64,000 bases of DNA from Archangium lipolyticum (GCF_024623785.1 NZ_JANKBZ010000018.1:148944-212943), one strand, 5' to 3'; counted from the stretch's first letter, positions 14,573 through 24,382 are shown. Notes: generated by a model not told the origin, from the sequence alone. Numbers and translations are program-made.

Positions 14573-15961
14573 CTAGAACCACCACTCCACGCGGGTCCCC
14601 AGGTAGTGGCCGACCTTCGGCACGGCGGTCCCCGCCGTCGCCACCGTCTGCAGGTAGGGCGCGGTGAGCGCCTCCCGCGCGTTCTGGTCGTAGAAGGCGG
14701 CCGTGTAGATGAGCCGGAAGTGCGGCCGGGCCCACACGGAGCGCTCTCCCGTCGGAACGAAGGTGGGGACGATCGACAGCTTCGTCGCCGTGGCCAGCGG
14801 TCCGCCACCGGGGCGCAGCCCCTGGAAGGTCGCCTCGTTGATGAGGTGGAAGTTGTCGTGCAGGTACAGGGTGCTGCGCGCGCCCGCGGCGAAGTTCAGC
14901 GACTTGTCCGTCCGCAGGCCGCTGGAACCCTGGTTCCAGTGGAGGATGCCGTACGCATTGAGGCTGAAGAGCTTGCTGAAGTTGTAGAGGAAGTGCTCCA
15001 CCACCTCCACGCCCGCGGCGTTCGAGAACTGCCCATTGAGGTCCGGCAGACCGAAGGTGTCCCACGTCTGCCCGCCCGCGCGGCCACCGTTGGCGATCCG
15101 GCTGCCATAGCGCAGCGACAGGTCATTGAAGCTCCCGTTGCCCAGGTCCAGGTGGGCCTTGGCGCCCAGCACCCAGCCGAAGTCCGAGGCCAGCCCCACT
15201 TCCGTCCCATCCGCCACGCGCGCCTTCAGCGCCGGCAGCAGGTGCAGCTCGCCCAGGAAGTGGAACGAGTGGCCGGCCTCCAGCTTGTGCACGTACTGGC
15301 CCACGAACACGGTGCGCTCGCGCCGCAGATCCAACCGCCCGTCCCCATCCACGTCGAAGTTGTACTGGCTGCCCGTGGCCGACGTCTGCAGCAGCACCGC
15401 CACATCGAGCGGGCCGTACGCGATGCCCGCGCCCTGCGAGCTCAGGTTGTTGAAATAGAAGTAGTCCGCGATGTGCACGTCTCCACCACGGTAGAAGCGG
15501 GCACCGGCCCACACGCGCAGGCGGGGCAGCAGCACGTTGCCCGCCTCCACATAGGCCTGGAACAGCTCGATCTGCAGGGTCTGGCTGAAGCGGTTGCTGA
15601 AGATGCCGACGAACAGGCCGTTGGACGCGTACATGGACGGCGTCAGCACCACGTCCACATAGGCCGCGTCCGGATCGTCCTTCTTCTCGAGCAGGTGCAG
15701 CTTGATGGTGGGCTCGAGGTAGTCGCCCTCCTCGAGACGTCCGCCGATGGAGCTCCCCGTCAGGTTGAACGTCCTGCCCTGGATGTAGCGGCCCGAGGGC
15801 GTCCACGCGGCGCCAACGCGGCCGTACATGACGAGCTCCAGCCGATCCGCCAACAGGCTGGCGCTCGCCGACGAGGGCGCGATCGACAGGACCAGGGCAC
15901 ACAACACCAGCAGCGCGCGGCCGCATGCGCGCACAAGGGGGGGGACAGCGACAAATGTCAT
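14573..15961 (-). CDS. Maltoporin-like carbohydrate porin
   Basis: 462 residues with a long signal peptide (cleavage near ASA, about residue 34). The LamB pattern is visible: ELVMYGRVGAAW opening the barrel, RVWAGARFYRGGDVHIADYF (the maltoporin segment before the constriction loop), GAGIAYGPLDVAVL, and a C-terminal VEWWF ending in Phe. Maltoporins are trimeric 18-strand channels for oligosaccharides in the outer membrane. It is divergent from a sugar ABC importer (start 16093), so porin and importer probably share a substrate. Similarity is to the family, not to enteric LamB in detail; the sugar is not known. Confidence 0.82.
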   Translation of the reverse strand: MTFVAVPPLVRACGRALLVLCALVLSIAPSSASASLLADRLELVMYGRVGAAWTPSGRYIQGRTFNLTGSSIGGRLEEGDYLEPTIKLHLLEKKDDPDAAYVDVVLTPSMYASNGLFVGIFSNRFSQTLQIELFQAYVEAGNVLLPRLRVWAGARFYRGGDVHIADYFYFNNLSSQGAGIAYGPLDVAVLLQTSATGSQYNFDVDGDGRLDLRRERTVFVGQYVHKLEAGHSFHFLGELHLLPALKARVADGTEVGLASDFGWVLGAKAHLDLGNGSFNDLSLRYGSRIANGGRAGGQTWDTFGLPDLNGQFSNAAGVEVVEHFLYNFSKLFSLNAYGILHWNQGSSGLRTDKSLNFAAGARSTLYLHDNFHLINEATFQGLRPGGGPLATATKLSIVPTFVPTGERSVWARPHFRLIYTAAFYDQNAREALTAPYLQTVATAGTAVPKVGHYLGTRVEWWF

Positions 15962-16092
15962 GGAGTCAATCTCTTGGAGGGGTGGAGTGGTACGGCGCCT
16001 ACAGTGCCACAGATTTTGCCACCCGAATCTATTGGGTTTTGCGCGCGATCAGGAGAAATTCCGCGCGTCCAGAAGCCAACACCGGAGGAAGC

Positions 16093-17361
16093 ATGCGCAA
16101 CGTGTTGAAGGGACTCGCTGTCGCCACGGCCGTGGTGGTTCCCACCCTCGCCGTCGCGGAGACGGTGGCCATCTCGTGTGGCACCGTGGGTCAGGAGTTC
16201 GAGCAGTGCAAACTGGGAGCTGAGGCCTGGGCGAAGAAGTCGGGCCATCAGGTGAAGCTGGTGAGCGGCCCCACGGACGCCAGCGAGCAGCTCACCATGT
16301 TCCAGCAGCAGCTGTCCGCGGGGGCTTCCGACATCGACGTCTACCGCGTGGACGTGGTGTGGCCGGGCCTGCTGGGCGCGCACTTCATCGACCTGAAGCC
16401 CTACGTGTCCGAGGACGTGCTCAAGCAGCACTTCCCCGCCATCGTGGAGAACAACACGGTGGGCGGCAAGCTGGTGGCCATGCCGTGGTTCACCGACGCG
16501 GGCCTGCTCTACTACCGCAAGGATCTGCTGGAGAAGCACAAGCAGAAGCCGCCCACGACGTGGCAGGAATTGGCCGAGGTGGCCAAGACGGTGCAGGACG
16601 CCGAGCGCAAGGCGGGCAATGACAAGATGCAGGGCTTCGTCTTCCAGGCCAAGGCGGCCGAGACGCTGACGTGCAACGCGCTCGAGTGGATCGACTCCTT
16701 CCGCGGGGGCACCATCATCTCGGACGACGGGAAGGTCACCATCAACAACCCGAAGGCGGTGGAGGCGCTGAAGACGGCGGCCTCGTGGATCGGCACCATC
16801 TCGCCGCAGGGCGTGCTCAACTACGAGGAGGAGGGCGCGCGCGGCGTCTTCCAGTCGGGCAACGCGGTCTTCATGCGCAACTGGCCGTACGCGTGGGCCC
16901 TGGCCAACGCGCCGGACAGCCCCGTCAAGGGCAAGGTGGCGGTGATGGCGCTGCCCAAGGGTGGCACGGACGGCAAGTCCACCGGCACGCTGGGCGGCTG
17001 GCAGCTCGCGGTGTCCAAGTACTCCAAGAACCCGGCGGTCGCCGCGGACCTGGTGAAGTACCTGACGAGCGCCGAGGAGCAGAAGCGCCGCGCCATCGTC
17101 GCTTCCTTCAACCCCACCATCGCCAGCCTCTACAAGGACGAGGAGGTGCTCAAGGTCAATCCCTTCTACACCAGCCTGCTCGAGACCTTCACCAACGCGG
17201 TGGCGCGGCCCTCGAAGGTGACGGGCGCCAAGTACAGCCGCGTGAGCGCCGAGTTCCGCAACGCCGTGCACGCCGTCCTGTCCAAGACGGGCAAGCCGGA
17301 GGACAAGTTGAAGGCCCTGCAGAAGAAGCTCGAGAGCCTCGGCCGGGGAGGTAAGTGGTGA
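16093..17361 (+). CDS. Sugar ABC transporter substrate-binding protein (MalE-like)
   Basis: 422 residues with a signal peptide (MRNVLKGLAVATAVVVPTLA) and the type-1 extracellular solute-binding fold: LGAEAWAKKSGHQVKLVSGP, SDIDVYRVDVVWPGLLGAHF, MPWFTDAGLLYYRKDLLEKH, and GTLGGWQLAVSKYSKNPAVA near the C-terminus. It binds oligosaccharide in the periplasm and delivers it to the two coupled permeases. GGAGGA lies just before the ATG at 16093. It is first in an operon of three, divergent from the maltoporin-like gene. Trehalose/maltose-type sugars are the likely substrate by context. Confidence 0.9.
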   Translation: MRNVLKGLAVATAVVVPTLAVAETVAISCGTVGQEFEQCKLGAEAWAKKSGHQVKLVSGPTDASEQLTMFQQQLSAGASDIDVYRVDVVWPGLLGAHFIDLKPYVSEDVLKQHFPAIVENNTVGGKLVAMPWFTDAGLLYYRKDLLEKHKQKPPTTWQELAEVAKTVQDAERKAGNDKMQGFVFQAKAAETLTCNALEWIDSFRGGTIISDDGKVTINNPKAVEALKTAASWIGTISPQGVLNYEEEGARGVFQSGNAVFMRNWPYAWALANAPDSPVKGKVAVMALPKGGTDGKSTGTLGGWQLAVSKYSKNPAVAADLVKYLTSAEEQKRRAIVASFNPTIASLYKDEEVLKVNPFYTSLLETFTNAVARPSKVTGAKYSRVSAEFRNAVHAVLSKTGKPEDKLKALQKKLESLGRGGKW

Positions 17362-18314
17362 GCGTTCCCAGTGGAATGCCCGCCACCACCACCCCCACGG
17401 CCACGCCCGCTCCGCCGCCGGCCAGCGTCTCCCAGCTGTCCCGGCAGCGCGTCCGCTCGGCGTGGCTGTTCCTCCTGCCCACGCTCGTCGTGCTGGGCAT
17501 GGTGGCCGGCTGGCCGTTGCTCAGAACCTTCTGGTTCGCCTTCACCAACGCGAACCTGTCCAACCCGGAGCCTCCGCAGTTCATCGGCCTGGAGAACTTC
17601 GCCACCGTCTGGGACGACCCGGACTGGTGGCAGTCGGTGCGCAACACCTTCTTCTTCACGGGCATCTCCGTGACGCTGGAGACGGTGCTGGGGATGATGA
17701 TCGCCCTCACGCTCAACACGCGCTTCCGGGGGCGAGGCGTGCTCCGGGCGGCGGTGCTGGTGCCGTGGGCCATCCCCACCGTGGTGTCCGCGAGGATGTG
17801 GGGCTGGATGTTCCATGACGTCTACGGCGTCATCAACGCCATGTTCCTGCACCTGGGGTTCATCGACGCTCCCATCGCGTGGACGGCGGACCCGCGGCTG
17901 TCCATGGCCGCGGTCATCGCCGTGGACGTGTGGAAGACGACGCCCTTCATGACGCTGCTGCTGCTGGCGGCGCTGCAGATGCTGCCGGACGAGCTCTACG
18001 AAGCCGCGAAGCTGGACGGGGCGGGCCCCATCCGCGTCTTCTTCAAGGTCACCCTGCCGCTCATCCGCGGGCCCATGCTGGTGGCCATCATCTTCCGCGT
18101 GCTGGACGCCATGCGCGTGTTCGACCTGTTCTACGTGCTCACCACCAACAGCAGTGAGTCCATGTCCATGGCCGTCTACGCGCGCCAGCAGATGTTCGAA
18201 TTCCAGGAGCTGGGACTGGGCGCCGCGGCGGCGTCGATGCTGTTCGCGGTCATCGCGATGTTCACCGTGGTCTACCTCGTCCTGGGACGGTCGGCGGTGG
18301 AGGAGGCGGCATGA
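17358..18314 (+). CDS. Sugar ABC transporter permease (MalF-like)
   Basis: 318 residues with six membrane helices after a Pro/Thr/Ala-rich cytoplasmic N-terminus of about 30 residues. The EAA loop that docks to the ATPase is [20 protein letters not shown]. It lacks the large periplasmic P2 domain of enteric MalF, as is usual for the trehalose/maltose subfamily. The GTG at 17358 overlaps the stop of the binding-protein gene and has GGAGG six bases upstream; a GTG at 17355 is in the same frame. Coupled on its other side to the second permease through ATGA. Confidence 0.92.
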   Translation: MSVPSGMPATTTPTATPAPPPASVSQLSRQRVRSAWLFLLPTLVVLGMVAGWPLLRTFWFAFTNANLSNPEPPQFIGLENFATVWDDPDWWQSVRNTFFFTGISVTLETVLGMMIALTLNTRFRGRGVLRAAVLVPWAIPTVVSARMWGWMFHDVYGVINAMFLHLGFIDAPIAWTADPRLSMAAVIAVDVWKTTPFMTLLLLAALQMLPDELYEAAKLDGAGPIRVFFKVTLPLIRGPMLVAIIFRVLDAMRVFDLFYVLTTNSSESMSMAVYARQQMFEFQELGLGAAAASMLFAVIAMFTVVYLVLGRSAVEEAA

Positions 18315-19147
18315 GAAAGGCACTTCGTTGGCTGGGCAGGGCCGCGTTCGGACTGCTCGTGGTGGTCATCACCGCCTACACGCTCTTCCCGTTCTACTGG
18401 GCGGTGGTGTCGTCGCTGAAGCAGGGCAGCGCCCTCTTCGAGGTGGAGGCGTGGCCCCGCAACCCCGCCTGGCAGAACTACGCCCTCGTCTTCACCGAGC
18501 AGCCCTTCGGCAGGAACCTGTTCAACTCGGTGATCGTGGCCTCCACGGTGGTGATCATCTCGCTCTTCCTGGCCGTCACCGCGGCGTTCGCCCTGGGGCG
18601 CATCCGCTTCTTCGGGCGAACCCCGTTGATGCTGATGATCCTCGCCGTCTCCATGTTCCCGCAGATCGCCGTGCTCTCCGGCATGTTCGAGCTCGTCCGC
18701 TGGCTGGGCCTGTACAACACCCTGCCGGCGCTCACGCTCTCCTACCTGCTCTTCACCCTGCCCTTCACCGTCTGGGTGTTGACGACCTTCATGCGCGAGC
18801 TGCCCAAGGAGCTGGAGGAGGCGGCGGTGATGGACGGGGCCTCGCCCTGGGTCATCTGCATGCACGTCTTCCTGCCGCTGCTCAAACCAGCGCTGGTGAC
18901 GACGGGACTGCTGGCCTTCATCGCCGCGTGGAACGAGTTCCTCTTCGCCCTCACCTTCACCCTCTCCCAGGAGGCCCGGACCGTGCCCGTGGCCATCGCC
19001 CTGATGAGCGGCGCCAGCCAGTACGAGCTGCCCTGGGGCCTCATCATGGCCGCCTCCGTCATCGTCACGGTTCCACTCATCGTCCTGGTGCTCATCTTCC
19101 AACGGCGCATCGTCTCCGGTCTCACCGCCGGCGCCGTCAAGGGTTGA
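18311..19147 (+). CDS. Sugar ABC transporter permease (MalG-like)
   Basis: 278 residues, six membrane helices, EAA loop [20 protein letters not shown]. The ATG overlaps the preceding stop by four bases. With the binding protein and the other permease it forms the membrane part of a CUT1-type importer. No nucleotide-binding subunit follows: the next gene is an S41 peptidase about 100 bases away, so the ATPase must be supplied from elsewhere, probably by a shared MsmK/MalK-type protein. Confidence 0.92.
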   Translation: MRKALRWLGRAAFGLLVVVITAYTLFPFYWAVVSSLKQGSALFEVEAWPRNPAWQNYALVFTEQPFGRNLFNSVIVASTVVIISLFLAVTAAFALGRIRFFGRTPLMLMILAVSMFPQIAVLSGMFELVRWLGLYNTLPALTLSYLLFTLPFTVWVLTTFMRELPKELEEAAVMDGASPWVICMHVFLPLLKPALVTTGLLAFIAAWNEFLFALTFTLSQEARTVPVAIALMSGASQYELPWGLIMAASVIVTVPLIVLVLIFQRRIVSGLTAGAVKG

Positions 19148-19246
19148 GCACCCAGGCAGGTTCCCCGGATTCGCACCCAGTATGCCGGCGGCACGGGGTG
19201 AGATACCGTCCGGCCCCAGACCTCACGTCCCCCGCGAACGAGGCCC

Positions 19247-21490
19247 ATGCGCACCTCACTCCCGACGCTCATCCTGGCCCTCGGCCTGGCCGCCACCACC
19301 GCCGTGGCGGCCCCTCCTCCCGCCGAGTCCTTCCCCTCCCGTGAGGAGAGGCTCGCCCACCTGGGCCGCCTGTGGGGCCAGGTGCGATACCGGCACCCCT
19401 ACCTCGCCTACAAGGACATCGACTGGGACGCGGCCCTGGTGGCCGCCATCCCCAAGGTGGAGGCGGCGAAGGATCGCGCCTCCTACGCCGCGGCCGTGCA
19501 GGACCTGTTGGAGGAGCTGCGCGACCCGGCCACGCGCATCCTCCGCCCCGACGAGCAGCAGGACGGCTCGACGAAGAGCCCGTCCACTCCGAGCCGCGAG
19601 CTGCGGAGCTGGGAGGCCAAGGACGTGCTCGTCCTGGACCTGCGCGCCAGCCGGGGCCGCAACGTCCAGGAGCTGCGCCCGGATATCTCCAAGGCCAAGG
19701 CCGTCATCGTCGATCTGCGTGCCCGCGGGCTGGCGCCCGAAACCCAGGCGGCCATGACCCAGGCGCTCGGTGACCTGCTGCCCCTCCTGCTGAGCCAGGA
19801 GCTGGAGGTCCCCGGACAGCGCTCGGTGTTCCACTCGGGCTACCGCGCGCAGACCCGCTCCATCAGCGGCTTCACCACCTCGTTCCTCTCCACGGCGGGC
19901 GAGCGGATTTCCCCCAAGGGCGACGGCAAGGCGCGCCCCGTCATCTTCCTGCTGGATGACCAGTCGGACCTGGATCCCCGCGCCCTCACCATGAAGGCCG
20001 TGGGGCTGGCGCAGATCGTCACCGAGGGCCGCCTGGACGACGGCACCGTGGTGGAGAAGACGCAGGTGGAGCTGGGCGCCGGATTGACGGCGTCCGTGCG
20101 GCTCAGCGAGCTGGGCATCCCCATGCGCGCGGACGCCGTGCTGCCCAAGCGCGCCCGCTCGGAGAAGGACGAGACCCTCCTGAAGGCGCTCGAGCTGGCG
20201 CGCAAGCCGGCGAAGAAGGGCAAGGCGCGCGATCTGGACCTGCTGCCCCCCGCCCGGTGGCAGGCGGACCGGCAGTACGCGGACATGCTCCACCCGAGCC
20301 GCGAGTACCGCCTGCTCGCGCTCTTCCGCGCCTGGAACGTCATCCACTTCTTCTACCCCTACAAGCACCTGCTGGACCGGGACTGGGACGCGGCGCTGAC
20401 CACGTTCCTGCCCCGGTTCGAGAAGGCCAACGGCGCGGCGGAGTACGCGCTCGTGGTGGCCGAGCTGAGCAAGCTCGTCCAGGACGGGCACACCACCCTG
20501 CGCGGCCACCCGGAGCTGGACAAGCGGGGCATCTCCGGCACGAGCGCCCCCTTCGAGCTGATGGAGCTCGACGGCCAGCCCGTGGTGATGGAGGTGTGGG
20601 ACGCGGAGGCCGCTCCGGGAATCGTTCGCGGCCAGGTCGTCGAGACGCTCGATGGCAAGCCGCTCGCCGAGCGCCTCAAGGCGCTGGAGCCCTATGTGAC
20701 GGCCTCGAGCCCCGCGCACCTGCGCCACCGCCTGCTGGAGCGGGCGCTGGCGGGCCCCGAGGGCTCCCAGGCCACGGTGGGCGTGCGTGACGCCAGCGGG
20801 CAGCGCAAACAGGTTCGCTTCACCCGGAGCCAGAAGTCGCTCCAGAAGCCCAGGAAGGGCGAGCCCTACCGCCTGATGGGGACCATCGCCTACGTGGACC
20901 TGACGCGCCTGCAGGCCTCGCAGGTGGCGACCGTCTTCGACAAGGCGAAGGGCGCCTCGGCCCTCGTGCTCGACATGCGCGGCGCTCCGAACGGAACGGC
21001 CTCGAGCCTCGTGCCGTACCTCAATACGCGCAAGGCGCGCTACGGGGCGGTGTTCGAGCGCAACCTCGTCTCGGCGGACGAGACGAATGGCCGGCACAAG
21101 TTCCTCCAGGAGTTGCCCAGGGCCCGCGTGCCCGTGTACCCCGGCAAGACGGTGATGCTCGTCGACGAGCGGGCCAGCGGCGAGGCCGAGCACCTGGGCC
21201 TGCTCCTCGAGGCGGCCAATGGCGCCACCTTCATCGGCAGCCCCAGCGCGGGCACGAACGGGGAGCTCACGGACCTGGTGCTCCCCGGCGGCATCACGAT
21301 GACCTTCACCGGCCACGACGTGCGGCACCTGGATGGCCGTCAGTTGCAGCGGGTGGGCCTGCGGCCCCAGGTCTTCGTGAGGCCGACCCTCGCCGGCATC
21401 CAGGCCGGCAGGGACGAGGTGCTGGACCGGGCGATCGAGTACCTCGGGGGCGCGGGCCCGGGCATGGCGGTGGCCCGCGACACGCCGTAG
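19247..21490 (+). CDS. S41 family (tail-specific protease-like) exported peptidase with duplicated module
   Basis: 747 residues with a signal peptide (MRTSLPTLILALGLAATTAVA). The C-terminal third has the S41 core: IAYVDLTRLQASQVATVFDK, ALVLDMRGAPNGTASSLVPYL, and VMLVDERASGEAEHLGLLLEAA, where the SGEAEH serine occupies the nucleophile region, then IGSPSAGTNGELTDLVLPGG. A helical module recurs: RLAHLGRLWGQVRYRHPYLA with DWDAALVAAIPK near residues 27-70, and RLLALFRAWNVIHFFYPYKH with DWDAALTTFLPR in the middle. The nucleophile context is not the canonical SAAE, so activity is uncertain. Periplasmic or secreted by prediction. Monocistronic by spacing. Confidence 0.82.
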   Translation: MRTSLPTLILALGLAATTAVAAPPPAESFPSREERLAHLGRLWGQVRYRHPYLAYKDIDWDAALVAAIPKVEAAKDRASYAAAVQDLLEELRDPATRILRPDEQQDGSTKSPSTPSRELRSWEAKDVLVLDLRASRGRNVQELRPDISKAKAVIVDLRARGLAPETQAAMTQALGDLLPLLLSQELEVPGQRSVFHSGYRAQTRSISGFTTSFLSTAGERISPKGDGKARPVIFLLDDQSDLDPRALTMKAVGLAQIVTEGRLDDGTVVEKTQVELGAGLTASVRLSELGIPMRADAVLPKRARSEKDETLLKALELARKPAKKGKARDLDLLPPARWQADRQYADMLHPSREYRLLALFRAWNVIHFFYPYKHLLDRDWDAALTTFLPRFEKANGAAEYALVVAELSKLVQDGHTTLRGHPELDKRGISGTSAPFELMELDGQPVVMEVWDAEAAPGIVRGQVVETLDGKPLAERLKALEPYVTASSPAHLRHRLLERALAGPEGSQATVGVRDASGQRKQVRFTRSQKSLQKPRKGEPYRLMGTIAYVDLTRLQASQVATVFDKAKGASALVLDMRGAPNGTASSLVPYLNTRKARYGAVFERNLVSADETNGRHKFLQELPRARVPVYPGKTVMLVDERASGEAEHLGLLLEAANGATFIGSPSAGTNGELTDLVLPGGITMTFTGHDVRHLDGRQLQRVGLRPQVFVRPTLAGIQAGRDEVLDRAIEYLGGAGPGMAVARDTP

Positions 21491-21572
21491 CGGCCCTCCC
21501 TGGCTCCCGGCGGGTGGCACTCAACACCCCCGCCGGGTAGCGTCGCGCCCCCAACCTTCCCCGGAGAGAGAC

Positions 21573-21935
21573 ATGCCGACCCTCATCCCCGCCCCCACTC
21601 GCGTCACCGCCGCGGGCAACAAGCCCAAGCTCATCGACGAGTACGTGGGGCGGGTGAACACGAAGCACTCCGAGCTCAGCGTCGCCCACATGCGCAGCCC
21701 CGGCGGGTGGCTGGAGCCCGGCCAGACGCCCGAGTTCCGTGAAATCACCGTGGTCCTCAAGGGCGTGCTGCGCGTGGAGCACAAGGGCGGCCAGCTGGAC
21801 GTGCGCGCGGGCCAGGCCGTGGTGACCGAGCCCGGCGAGTGGGTCCGCTACAGCACCCCCGAGGCCGACGGCGCCGAGTACATCGCCATCTGCCTCCCCG
21901 CCTTCTCGCCCGACACCGTCCACCGCGACGCGTAG
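21573..21935 (+). CDS. Cupin domain protein
   Basis: 120 residues. A small single-domain cupin: FREITVVLKGVLRVEHKGGQ then VRAGQAVVTEPGEWVRYSTP are the two conserved beta-barrel motifs. The usual metal-binding His residues of motif 1 (G-x5-H-x-H) are absent: the equivalent segment is GGWLEPGQTPEFREI, leaving Glu as a possible ligand. So it may be a non-metal sugar- or ligand-binding cupin or an isomerase/dioxygenase relative. GAGAGAG precedes the ATG. It stands between the S41 peptidase and the convergent arrestin-like gene. Confidence 0.85.
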   Translation: MPTLIPAPTRVTAAGNKPKLIDEYVGRVNTKHSELSVAHMRSPGGWLEPGQTPEFREITVVLKGVLRVEHKGGQLDVRAGQAVVTEPGEWVRYSTPEADGAEYIAICLPAFSPDTVHRDA

Positions 21936-21939
21936 CCGT

Positions 21940-22944
21940 TCACACCACTTCTTCCAGCACCTCCGGCGCGAGCTTGATCGAGGCGTGCAGTTGCATGTCC
22001 TCGTATCCCTCGAACTGAAGGGTCAGGGTGCAGAGGGCGCCCAGGTGCGTGCTGAAGGTGGGTGGGATGTCCCGAGGGATGGGGAGCTCCACGTCGAACT
22101 GGTGCCATCCCCGGGTGAGCCGCGCCGGCAGCTGAACGGGCACCGGACCCATGGAACGTTTCTTCGCGACCCCTTCGTAGGCGCTGAGCTCGATCCGGGC
22201 CCCGCGTACGGTGAAGGTCGTCGTGAGCTCCAGGAAGACCCGCAGCCGCGCGGTCGCGCCGAGCGGGAAGCTCTCGGCCAGGGGAATGAAGGAGGCCGCC
22301 TTGAACTTCGACACCGTCCGCGCCTTGCCGAAGAGCAGGAAGCCGAAGCCCACGCCCGCGGCGATCAGGACGAGGCAGAAGATGATTCCCACGGCCCTTT
22401 CGCCAGCCGAGTACTTCGTGCCCGAACCGAGCAGGTCACCGAACAGCGCGAACACGCCCGGACAGATGCAGAACAGCAAGGGAAAGAGCAGGCATCCCCA
22501 GGTGCTGGCGGCCACCGCGGAGGAGCCGCGAGGTGCGCGTGGGGTGATCCACTCGGGTGTCCGCGTCGTCCGGCCCGGTTCGAGCTGGAGCGGCCGGCTC
22601 CACCGCATCAGCTCCCCGCCACCCTCTTCGTGCAGGGAGGCCACCAGCTCCCAGGAGATCCGCACGTCCTTGCCCTGGTAGCTCGGAGGTGCATCCCGAG
22701 GCAGACCCAGGTCGAAGGGGATTCGCAGCTCCCCCCGGAGCGGCCGGTCCCTGACCAACTCCGAGCCAGAAAGCACCTCACGGCGCGTCCCTTCATCGTA
22801 GTACTCCAGCATCCCCTGGACGCGGATCACCACACGAGAGACCCGCTCCAGCCCGGGGGTTCCCGCCTGGAGGACCAGCTCACCCCGGAGCGTCTCTCCC
22901 GTCCTCGGAGTCGTGTGGAGTTGGAAGGGTTCGAGGTCGCTCAT
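21940..22944 (-). CDS. Arrestin-like protein with central membrane hairpin
   Basis: 334 residues in an A-TM-A layout. Residues 1-130 form a beta-rich, arrestin/Spo0M-like domain (GETLRGELVLQAG, ISWELVASLHEEGGGELMRW). Two hydrophobic helices follow (about 145-170 and 183-205). A second beta-rich domain occupies the rest, with PLGATARLRVFLELTTTFTV and TRGWHQFDVELPIPRDIPPT. Arrestin-like folds sort or scaffold membrane proteins; in bacteria (Spo0M) the role is poorly known. Domain identity is inferred from pattern and is not certain. Ends four bases from the convergent cupin gene. Confidence 0.65.
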   Translation of the reverse strand: MSDLEPFQLHTTPRTGETLRGELVLQAGTPGLERVSRVVIRVQGMLEYYDEGTRREVLSGSELVRDRPLRGELRIPFDLGLPRDAPPSYQGKDVRISWELVASLHEEGGGELMRWSRPLQLEPGRTTRTPEWITPRAPRGSSAVAASTWGCLLFPLLFCICPGVFALFGDLLGSGTKYSAGERAVGIIFCLVLIAAGVGFGFLLFGKARTVSKFKAASFIPLAESFPLGATARLRVFLELTTTFTVRGARIELSAYEGVAKKRSMGPVPVQLPARLTRGWHQFDVELPIPRDIPPTFSTHLGALCTLTLQFEGYEDMQLHASIKLAPEVLEEVV

Positions 22945-22963
22945 GGTGGGGCCACCACCAACG

Positions 22964-24382
22964 CTAGTCGACCTTCTTCATCTGCACGACGAAGGCGCGC
23001 GGATCCAGGAAGCCCGTCACCCTCGGGTCGCGGAGCAGCTCGCCGTTGGACGAGATGAAGGCCACCGTGGGCAGGCCCTCCACCCCGAAGCGCTCCATCA
23101 GCGCGTCCAGCGCGTCGTCGCTCTGGGTGGCGTCCACCTTCACGTTGATGAAGCGGCCCGCCTCCTCGATGACCTCGATGGCCGGGTACGTCTCCCGGTC
23201 CAGCTCCTTGCAGGCCGCGCACCACTCCGCGAAGAAGTCGATCATCACCGGCCGGCCCTCGCTCTTCGCACGGGCCAGCACCTGCTCGAAGGACTCGGAC
23301 GAGAAGCCACTGCCCTTGGCGGGCAGCACCGAGTGCCACTCGAAGGTGGGCGCCTTCGGCGGCTCCATCCAGCCGAGCGACACCCAGAGCATCCCCGCCG
23401 ACTTCGAGTCCATGGCGCCACCGCGCAGCACCAGGGCCGCCACCACCAGCGCCACGCCGGCCCCCTTGAGGGCGAAGTCCCGCGCGCCCTCCTTGAAGGA
23501 CAGGTGGATGGCACCCAGCAGCACGCCCAGCACCGCCAGCACCGAGGCGATGGCCGTCCCCGGGTGGCGGCCGAGCTGCTCGGCCAGGCCCTTCACCGCC
23601 CCGCCCAGCGCCGGAAAGCCGTCCTTCAGGTAGGAGATGGCCAGCGCCACCAGCACGATGCCCAGCACGCTCTTCACCCACTCCATCCACACCCCGCCGC
23701 GAGGCAGGCGCACGGTGAAGACGCCGATGAGGAAGAAGGGCACGCCGATGCCGAGCGCGTAGATGAAGAGCAGCGCCGCGCCAAGCACCGTGCTCTGCGA
23801 CTTGGCCACGAAGGCGAGCAGGCCCGTCAGCACCGGCCCGGTGCACGGCGCAGCGAGGAAGCCAGACACGCTGCCCATGAGGAAGGCGCCGGTGACGCCC
23901 GAGCCGCCCACCGAGTTGAGCCGCTGCTGCAGCCCCTGGGGCAGCGCCAGCTCGAAGGCGCCGAACATGGACGTGGCCAGCAGCAGGAGGAACACCGCCA
24001 GGCCCGTCACCACCACGGGACTGCCGAGCATCGACCCGAAGGCCTGCCCCGTCTTCGCCGCCAGCACGCCCAGCCCGCTGAACACCACGCCCATGCCGAC
24101 GATGTACGAGCTGGTCAGCACGAGCGCCTTGCCACGCCCCTCGGCCTTGCGCGCCCCGAAGACGGACACGGTGATGGGGATGAGCGGGTAGACACAGGGC
24201 GTCATCGCGGTGAGCAGGCCACCGGCGAACACCACGGCCGCGCCGAGCGCGAAGCTGCCGGCCTCCAGGAAACGCGCCGCGTCCAGCCCCGTGCTGGGGC
24301 CCGTTGGCAGGAGCCAGGGCACGACCGCCACGGCCAGCCCGATTACCGCCGCGATGACTCCCACCTTCTTCTTCGCGTCCAT
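22964..24382 (-). CDS. DsbD-type thiol:disulfide interchange protein
   Basis: 472 residues. A membrane part of the CcdA/DsbD type (about eight helices) with the paired redox cysteines in TAMTPCVYPLIP (C63) and GFLAAPCTGPVL (C180), followed by a C-terminal thioredoxin-like domain with WCAAC (C388, C391) and the cis-Pro segment GLPTVAFIS. It moves electrons from cytoplasmic thioredoxin to periplasmic proteins. The N-terminal periplasmic alpha domain of enteric DsbD is absent, so the partner must be a separate protein. The start is ATG at 24382, and the gene is 20 bases ahead of the arrestin-like gene on the same strand. Confidence 0.92.
   Translation of the reverse strand: MDAKKKVGVIAAVIGLAVAVVPWLLPTGPSTGLDAARFLEAGSFALGAAVVFAGGLLTAMTPCVYPLIPITVSVFGARKAEGRGKALVLTSSYIVGMGVVFSGLGVLAAKTGQAFGSMLGSPVVVTGLAVFLLLLATSMFGAFELALPQGLQQRLNSVGGSGVTGAFLMGSVSGFLAAPCTGPVLTGLLAFVAKSQSTVLGAALLFIYALGIGVPFFLIGVFTVRLPRGGVWMEWVKSVLGIVLVALAISYLKDGFPALGGAVKGLAEQLGRHPGTAIASVLAVLGVLLGAIHLSFKEGARDFALKGAGVALVVAALVLRGGAMDSKSAGMLWVSLGWMEPPKAPTFEWHSVLPAKGSGFSSESFEQVLARAKSEGRPVMIDFFAEWCAACKELDRETYPAIEVIEEAGRFINVKVDATQSDDALDALMERFGVEGLPTVAFISSNGELLRDPRVTGFLDPRAFVVQMKKVD

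Noticed and set aside
19256..21520. A 754-residue reading frame antisense to the S41 peptidase gene
   Set aside because: It is a His/Arg/Leu/Gly-biased shadow of a high-GC gene with no domain; several similar long shadows elsewhere (for example 22913-24787 and 27355-29844) were left out for the same reason.
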